Positions 58,801 through 64,000 of a stretch of DNA of 64,000 nucleotides are shown piece after piece; position 1 is the first letter of the stretch, and each line of letters starts with the position of its first letter. A model generated the notes under the pieces. The model ran no database searches. It worked only from the letters and a program-made list of their open reading frames with translations, and was not told where the DNA came from. This DNA comes from Watersipora subatra (lineage: Eukaryota > Bryozoa > Gymnolaemata > Cheilostomatida > Watersiporidae), in contig NC_088716.1 of assembly GCF_963576615.1 (NCBI RefSeq), positions 63,662,728 to 63,726,727 of the forward strand. Direction: 5' to 3'. A program made the position numbers and the translations under genes.

Positions 58801-61800
58801 AGTACACAAGTCATCATGGCAGAAGAGGTGGGACAAATGCATCGGTAGCCAAGGGAAGAACTTTGAAGGAAATTATCTAGATAGGCAAATTGAAGCAACA
58901 CATTTTGAGTTGTAGCTTCATTCTTGAAACTTGTATATCTGACCTCGAACTTGACTGATGCTGTGGTTGATAGCAGAACGATTGGCTAATGCTCCAACTG
59001 ATAATGTGGTGATTGGTTATGCTCTTATTGATAGTGGTGATTGACATGCGTTTTGAGTGACAATGGGGTAATTGATAGGTGTTACGACTGACAGCGATGT
59101 GATTGACAGGTGTTCCAACTGACAGCAATGTGATTGACAGGTGTTCCAACTGACAGCAGTAAGATTATTTAATGTTCTGACTGACAGCAATGTGATTGAC
59201 AGGTGTTCCAACTGACAGCAATGTGATTGACAGGTGTTCCAACTGACAGCAATGTGATTGAAAAAGGTGTTCCAACTGACAGCAATGTGATTGACAGGTG
59301 TTCCAACTGACAGCAATGTGATTGAAAAAGGTGTTCCAACCGACAGCAATGTGATTGACAGGTGTTCCAACTGACAGCAATGTGATTGACAGGTGTTCCA
59401 ACTGACAGCAATGTGATTGGCAAGTGTTCTGACTGACATCAATGTGATTGACAGGTGTTCCAACTGACAGCAATGTGATTGAAAAAGGTGTTCCAACTGA
59501 CAGCAATGTGATTGACAGGTGTTCCAACTGACAGCAATGTGATTGAAAAAGGTGTTCCAACTGACAGCAATGTGATTGACAGGTGTTCCAACTGACAGCA
59601 ATGTGATTGACAGGTGTTCCAACTGACAGCAATGTGATTGGCAGGTGTTCTGACTGACAGCAATGTGATTGGCAGGTGTTCTGACTGACATCAATGTGAT
59701 TGGCAGGTGTTCTGACTGACAACAGTGTGATTGGCAGGTGCTCTTACTAATAGCCATGTGGCAAACGAATGTTGACTGGGTAAGTAGTGATTTTCCAGTA
59801 TTATGAAAAATAACAGCGGGCTTGTCTAGAATAGTGTCTGTAAATATTAAAAATGGTCAGCAATGATTTTGAATACAAAAGCCTTAGATTTCACCAAAGA
59901 AATGGGAGCACCAAACGTAATTTGATGTTATTCAAAAGGGCGATGCAAGATTATTTTCCTCAAACAAAATAAAATGGCCAACAAGATGCTAGTGCTATCA
60001 CGAGTCCAGTGCTTGTACAAATACCTGAACATCTGCCCGCTTTTTGGCACTAATACACTATTAGTGTGGAAGTACACTTCAAACTTGAGAATTTAGTGTA
60101 AAAATTGATTTTTTATATCTTGCAGGGTTGGTAACAAAGTTCAGATACTTTCTCTGCGGCTTCAGGACAGAGATGCAACCTCGATCTCTGATTTGAAAAA
60201 TAGTTATATATTATGCTGACTCTCCTACACGTAACTTAAAAGAGATATATACGCCAAATGATACAGATTACGGTTATAGACATAACACTCCTATGCTTTA
60301 ACAGGTTTACCAGCTTGCCTGGCAGACCAAATAGAAACAGTGATTGCTAGAATCATAATATTTTTGTAAGATTACATATTTTGTTGTCCCAAAATTATTT
60401 GTTACTGCAAAAATGTTGCGATAGCAAAACACATCCCATCACTTACAACTTTGGCAACAAGGCATGTCCCATGACTTGTAACTATGGCAACAAAGCATGT
60501 TCCATGACTTGTAACTATGGCAACAAAGAACTAGAACCAATTTTCTCAAAAAGCAACCACAGTAAACAGGTTAACTGTGGTTTCTTTACCAGAGTAGAGA
60601 AATCTGCATTATGTAACTAATATTCGCAGTTCATGAACAGTGAAAAAACAACTATCTGTCTGCATGAACTACCACGAAGGTGTTTGCTGTACTTGCAATT
60701 GTTTTCACTTCCATCAATTGCTAAGGACGAAGGTGTTTGCTGTACTTGCAATTGTTTTCACTTCCATCAATTGCTAAGGTTACCAGCGATATAAAGATAA
60801 AACTAGTCAAAGAGAAATTATGCCTCATGTACTCACCGGTGAAGAGGGGGTAAGATAACTCTCGTCACATAATACAGAGTATTTAGTTTCAGTTGCGCAT
60901 TAGCTAAAACCTCGTGAGGCTCTCGAACGAGATTATAGAGAGGGGTACCAGGGGCGCCACAAACTATGACATAAGGAACCCGATCGCCTGTCAATGGCTC
61001 ACTCCATCTATCTAGAGCGAGTCGCTTCCTATCAATATACGTACGATATATTCATGACAAGTTTAACGCTTTCAATGCTTATGATGTTATTAAAGAGCTC
61101 ATATTTTGCCACCAAACTACTAGCCAATGAATGTCCCTACTAGATTCAGACATGAAAGGATAAAAAGGCAAAACGTGAGAAAATGGTAAAACTAGAAGGG
61201 TTACAACGATGTGCTAAAATCGAAGCGCTAATATCGTTGCTAAGAATTGCTGCTAAGCAAATGAGCTTTTCAACACAGCTCAACGGTTCATAAATATTCC
61301 AATTCAACTGTTCCTAATGATTGACAATCAGCGAGTCTTTGGGTATTGTAAACTAGAGAGGCTTTGGACACTGTAAACTACAGAGACTTTGGGCACTGTA
61401 AACTAGAGAAACTTTGGACACTGTAAACTAGAGAGACTTTGGGCACTGTAAACTAGAGAGACTTTGGGCACTATAAACTAGAGAGACTTTGGGCACTGTA
61501 AACTAGAGAAGCTTTGGGCACTGTAAACTAGACAAGCTTTGAACACTGTAAACTAGAGAGACTTTGGGCGCTGTAAACAAGAGAGGCTTTGGACACTGTA
61601 AACTAGAGAGACTTTGGGCACTGTAAACTAGAGAGACTTTGGGCACTATAAACTAGAGAGACTTTGGGCACTGCAAACTAGAGAAGCTTTGGGCACTGTA
61701 AACTAGACAAGCTTTGAACACTGTAAACTAGAAAGACTTTGGGCGCTGTAAACAAGAGAGGCTTTGGGCACTGTAAACTAGAGAGACTTTGGGCACTGTA

Positions 61801-63323
61801 AACTAGAGAGACTTTGGGCACTGTAAACTAGAGAGACTTTGGACACTGTAAACAAGAGAGGTTTAGGACACTGTAAACTAGAGAGACTTTGGGCACTGTA
61901 AACTAGAAAGACTTTGGGCACTGTAAACTAGAGAGACTTTGGACACTGTAAACTAGAGAGACTTTGGGCACTGTAAACAAGAGACTTTGGGCACTGTAAA
62001 CTAGAGAGACTTTGGACACTGTAAACAAGAGAGTTTTAGGACACTGTAAACTAGAGAAGCTTTGGACACTGTAAACTAGAGAGACTTTGGACACTGTAAA
62101 CTAGAGAGACTTTGGGCACTATAAACAAGAGAGACTTTGGGCACTGTAAACAAGAGAGTTTTAGGACACTGTAAATTAGAGAGACTTTAAATCATACATC
62201 TAATGAGCAGTAATGAAAGACCCGTTGCTGTTTACTTATGTAATCGATCACTGCAAATTATATTTATCAAAATGCGGGACTGAATCTTTGGCATCTTACC
62301 TGCAAGGAAAAATACATTTCATTTTCATGTGTGCAAGGAGTAAGCATAGCGGAGCTAAAACCTTGGACAAATCGAACAGGGATATTCAGTCTGCCAGTTT
62401 TCAATACCGATGTCAAATCGCAAGTAAGCTTCTCTAAGTTAAGTACCAAATATACTGAAAAGATTGAATGAATATCTTTGGTCAGCTTTTTGGGCGATTT
62501 TACCCAAAAGGGCCATAATTGGGACATTTCTAAGTGTTTTTAGCCGACAGTAATGCATGCTAATGAAGTTATAGATTTACCTACATGTGTATGGTAGAAC
62601 TGATCAGAGAAACATGTTTCACAACATTATTATGGTAAGTATGGTGGGAGAGTCGGCCTAGTTATCCGGTCACCTGAAAAATTCTGACACTGCCTTTTTC
62701 ATTTTGCTAACTTTCATCACGGTTATGTTTGATCTCTAATGGATTCACAAACACAGGTTTGCAAATCCAGTGTTTGTTAGGTTAAACTTTTTTCAATTTT
62801 CCTGCTACTCTACCGCAAAACATGCTGGTGGTACTGCTGCACGAGTAGAGACCTGACATCTACCAACTAGGTGGCTAAACCTCTGTGGAACCATGTCTTC
62901 TACTCAATTGCTGGGATATTATATATTTTATGTTCGAATCGAACAATGTAAGCTGATTTCAAAATTAGACGCAATGGCACAACCAACTGCTTATTACACA
63001 CAGTGAAATTGACAGGCAAGAATGAGAAAACAAGAAACTTGAAGAATGTTGAGCAATGAACTAGCGACGAACACTGACCTACCGATGAGCCCTGACCTAG
63101 TGATGAGCACTGACCTAGCGATTAACACTGACCTAGCGATAAGCAGAGATGGAACCTTGGCTGTAGCCTTATAGCCTCTCTCACCCCGATACTCCCTCGC
63201 AAATATGAAGTCCTGCAATTTGGCAGTGCCCTCAAGTACTTTTGCCAGCTGCTTTTGAACGTAGAGCTTTACCTGGCTGAGGTCCCTTGATGCAAAAAGA
63301 GTTATGAGGGACTTCTCTAAAAT
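55860..63323 (-). CDS. REV3L: DNA polymerase zeta catalytic subunit, C-terminal five exons
   Basis: Exons: 63323-63133, 61028-60837, 58227-58131, 56762-56598 and 56012-55860 (stop TAG). Phases 2, 2, 0, 0 join exactly. The product is the extreme C-terminus of a B-family polymerase: LQDFIFAREYRG; DRWSEPLTGDRVPYVIVCG; LYYVTRVILPPL; AFSLLGVNVQSWFEELPK. The zinc-type CysA follows (QYFQSTSCHLC, CYDC), then CysB (CRCC, then PCISFDCPVLYKK: C-x2-C and C-x4-C). In Pol zeta, CysB holds a 4Fe-4S cluster and binds the accessory subunits; the enzyme performs translesion synthesis (family knowledge). This is REV3L rather than POLD1 because of the FAREYRG and SWFEELPK segments. All four introns contain minisatellites or other repeats. 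The polymerase core and N-terminus lie beyond the right edge. Confidence 0.94.
56086..56424. mobile_element. MITE-like TIR element in REV3L intron
   Basis: A GC-richer island in AT-rich intron. The left end TAGTTCCCATATTGAATGCG (continuing through CCTGGCGGTAAT) and the right end, read in reverse, TAGTTTCCATATACGCTGTA (continuing through CATCGGTGGCAGTAT) are imperfect inverted repeats. TTA is found at both borders and may be the target duplication. Termini of this kind occur in ISL2EU/Harbinger-like elements; that assignment is tentative. Confidence 0.6.
56785..58005. repeat. 46-bp minisatellite in REV3L intron
   Basis: About 26 highly uniform units of 46 bp containing ACAATGTGATATTGATGACA and CTACCAGAGCACAGTTGAAC. 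It fills the intron between the SWFEELPK exon and the CysA exon. Confidence 0.97.
58240..59080. other. REV3L intron, no feature recognised
   Basis: Non-repetitive intron sequence between exons at 60837 and 58227, up to the start of the next array. No coding sequence is seen. Confidence 0.4.
59082..59745. repeat. 31-bp minisatellite in REV3L intron
   Basis: About 21 units containing GACAGCAATGTGATTGACAG and GTGTTCCAACT, some with a GAAAAAG insertion (33 bp). Being open on the minus strand, it gives a false 246-codon frame. Confidence 0.95.
59750..60660. other. REV3L intron, minor repeats only
   Basis: Same intron as the 31-bp array. Three copies of a 32-bp unit (ACTTGTAACTATGGCAACAA) occur at 60430-60530. 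No exon is detected. Confidence 0.45.
60672..60779. repeat. 53-bp tandem duplication
   Basis: Two identical 53-bp copies (ACGAAGGTGTTTGCTGTACT ... ATCAATTGCTAAGG) lie about 60 bp from the donor of the REV3L exon ending at 60837. Confidence 0.9.
61333..62195. repeat. 23-bp minisatellite in REV3L intron
   Basis: About 37 units of 23 bp (GAGACTTTGGGCACTGTAAA plus CTA), with blocks of variants (AAGCTTTGAACACTG; AGGCTTTGGACACTG) repeated in the same order, showing multi-unit duplication. Confidence 0.96.
62196..63055. other. REV3L intron, no feature recognised
   Basis: Non-repetitive sequence in the intron between exons 63323-63133 and 61028-60837. Short opposing frames at 62213-62527 lack domains and splice support. 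Confidence 0.4.
63058..63143. repeat. 18-bp tandem repeat of a REV3L 5' splice site
   Basis: On the minus strand the exon ends CTTATCGCTAG with donor GTCAGTG. Four further 18-bp units follow, each a variant of GTCAGTGTTAATCGCTAG, so the exon tail and donor are repeated. Every unit keeps phase 2 and is open, adding six residues (SVLIAR-like) per unit if a later donor is used. Confidence 0.92.
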
Positions 63324-63486
63324 CTGTCAAAAATATAACATGGAATACACAAGGCATACCTAATACTATATAACATGGAATACACAAGGCATACCTAACA
63401 CTAATACTTATATATTGTATATATTACTAATGCTATTACTTGTATATTGTATATATAGCAATTTTTTCTACTTCTTTACTTCGACT

Positions 63487-64000
63487 ATTGCAGCCTCGCT
63501 GTATCATGGGTTTGTCAGCCTCGCTGTATCATGGGTTTGTCAACCTCGCTCTATCATGGGTTTGTCAGCCTCGCTGTATCACGGGCTTGTCAGCCTCGCT
63601 GTATCACGGGTTTGTCGACCTCCCTTTATCACGGGTTTGTCAACCTCGCTGTATCACGGGTTTGCCAGTCTCGCTGTATCACGAGTTTGTGAGCCTCGCT
63701 TTATCACGGGTTTGTCAGCCTCGCCGTATCACGGGTTTGTCAGCCTCGATGTATCACGGGTTTGTCAACCTCGCTGTATCATGGGTTTGTCAGCCTCGCT
63801 GTATCATGGGTTTGTCAGCCTCGCTGTATCATGGGTTTGCCAGCCTCGCTGTATCACGGGTTTGTCAGCCTCGCTGCATCACGGGTTTGTCAGCCTCGCT
63901 GCATCATGGGTTTGTCAGCCTAGCTCTATCGTGGGTTTGTAAGCCTCGCTCTATCCTGGGTTTGTAAGCCTAGCTCTATCCGGGGTTTGTCAGCCTCGCT
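63487..64000. repeat. 25-bp minisatellite, runs off the right edge
   Basis: At least 20 units of 25 bp (CAGCCTCGCTGTATCATGGG plus TTTGT) in the REV3L intron upstream of the exon at 63323. The plus-strand frames of 175 codons across it are false. Confidence 0.96.

Noticed and set aside
63415-63967. Plus-strand 175-codon ORFs
   Set aside because: 25-bp minisatellite in a REV3L intron on the opposite strand.

Overview
The window comes from an intron-rich, AT-rich animal nuclear genome. Every recognisable host gene has several exons with GT-AG introns. One is an Olig-type bHLH factor, which points to a bilaterian. The transposon mix (Penelope-like element, restriction-endonuclease LINE, tRNA-like SINEs, THAP/P-type relic) and extreme minisatellite content suit a marine invertebrate, possibly a lophotrochozoan. 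I cannot name the species. Nothing prokaryotic, no rRNA and no CRISPR array is present.

Four host genes were reconstructed exon by exon, all on the minus strand. (1) About 1.9-15.4 kb: a long ankyrin-repeat protein that I do not recognise, at least 12 exons, open at both ends. (2) 31.0-32.5 kb: a complete 4-exon, 239-residue Olig-family bHLH factor. (3) 35.0-41.4 kb: a complete 6-exon, 256-residue NUDT8-type Nudix coenzyme A diphosphatase. (4) 55.9-63.3 kb: the last five exons of REV3L, the catalytic subunit of DNA polymerase zeta, including both C-terminal cysteine motifs; the gene runs off the right edge. Exon phases agree across every junction of genes 2-4 and most of gene 1.

About a quarter of the window is minisatellite: more than 25 arrays with units of 10-50 bp, mostly in introns. 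Because many arrays lack stop codons they give long false reading frames on both strands. Two arrays are special. In NUDT8 (31-bp unit) and REV3L (18-bp unit) the repeated unit is the exon end plus its own 5' splice site, so each array is a ladder of potential alternative donors starting at the real one.

The 42-55 kb interval is a transposon cluster: a foldback with two hammerhead ribozymes, an inverted pair of Penelope-like element ends each carrying a well-formed hammerhead, a 5'-truncated LINE with an intact C-terminal ORF, SINE-like elements (one pair inverted), a TIR DNA transposon and an internally deleted THAP/P-type transposase relic. A third hammerhead foldback lies near 0.9 kb. A TIR element near 13.3-14.5 kb is inserted inside a 10-bp minisatellite. 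The rest (15.4-30 kb) is repeats, decayed RT and unassigned sequence.
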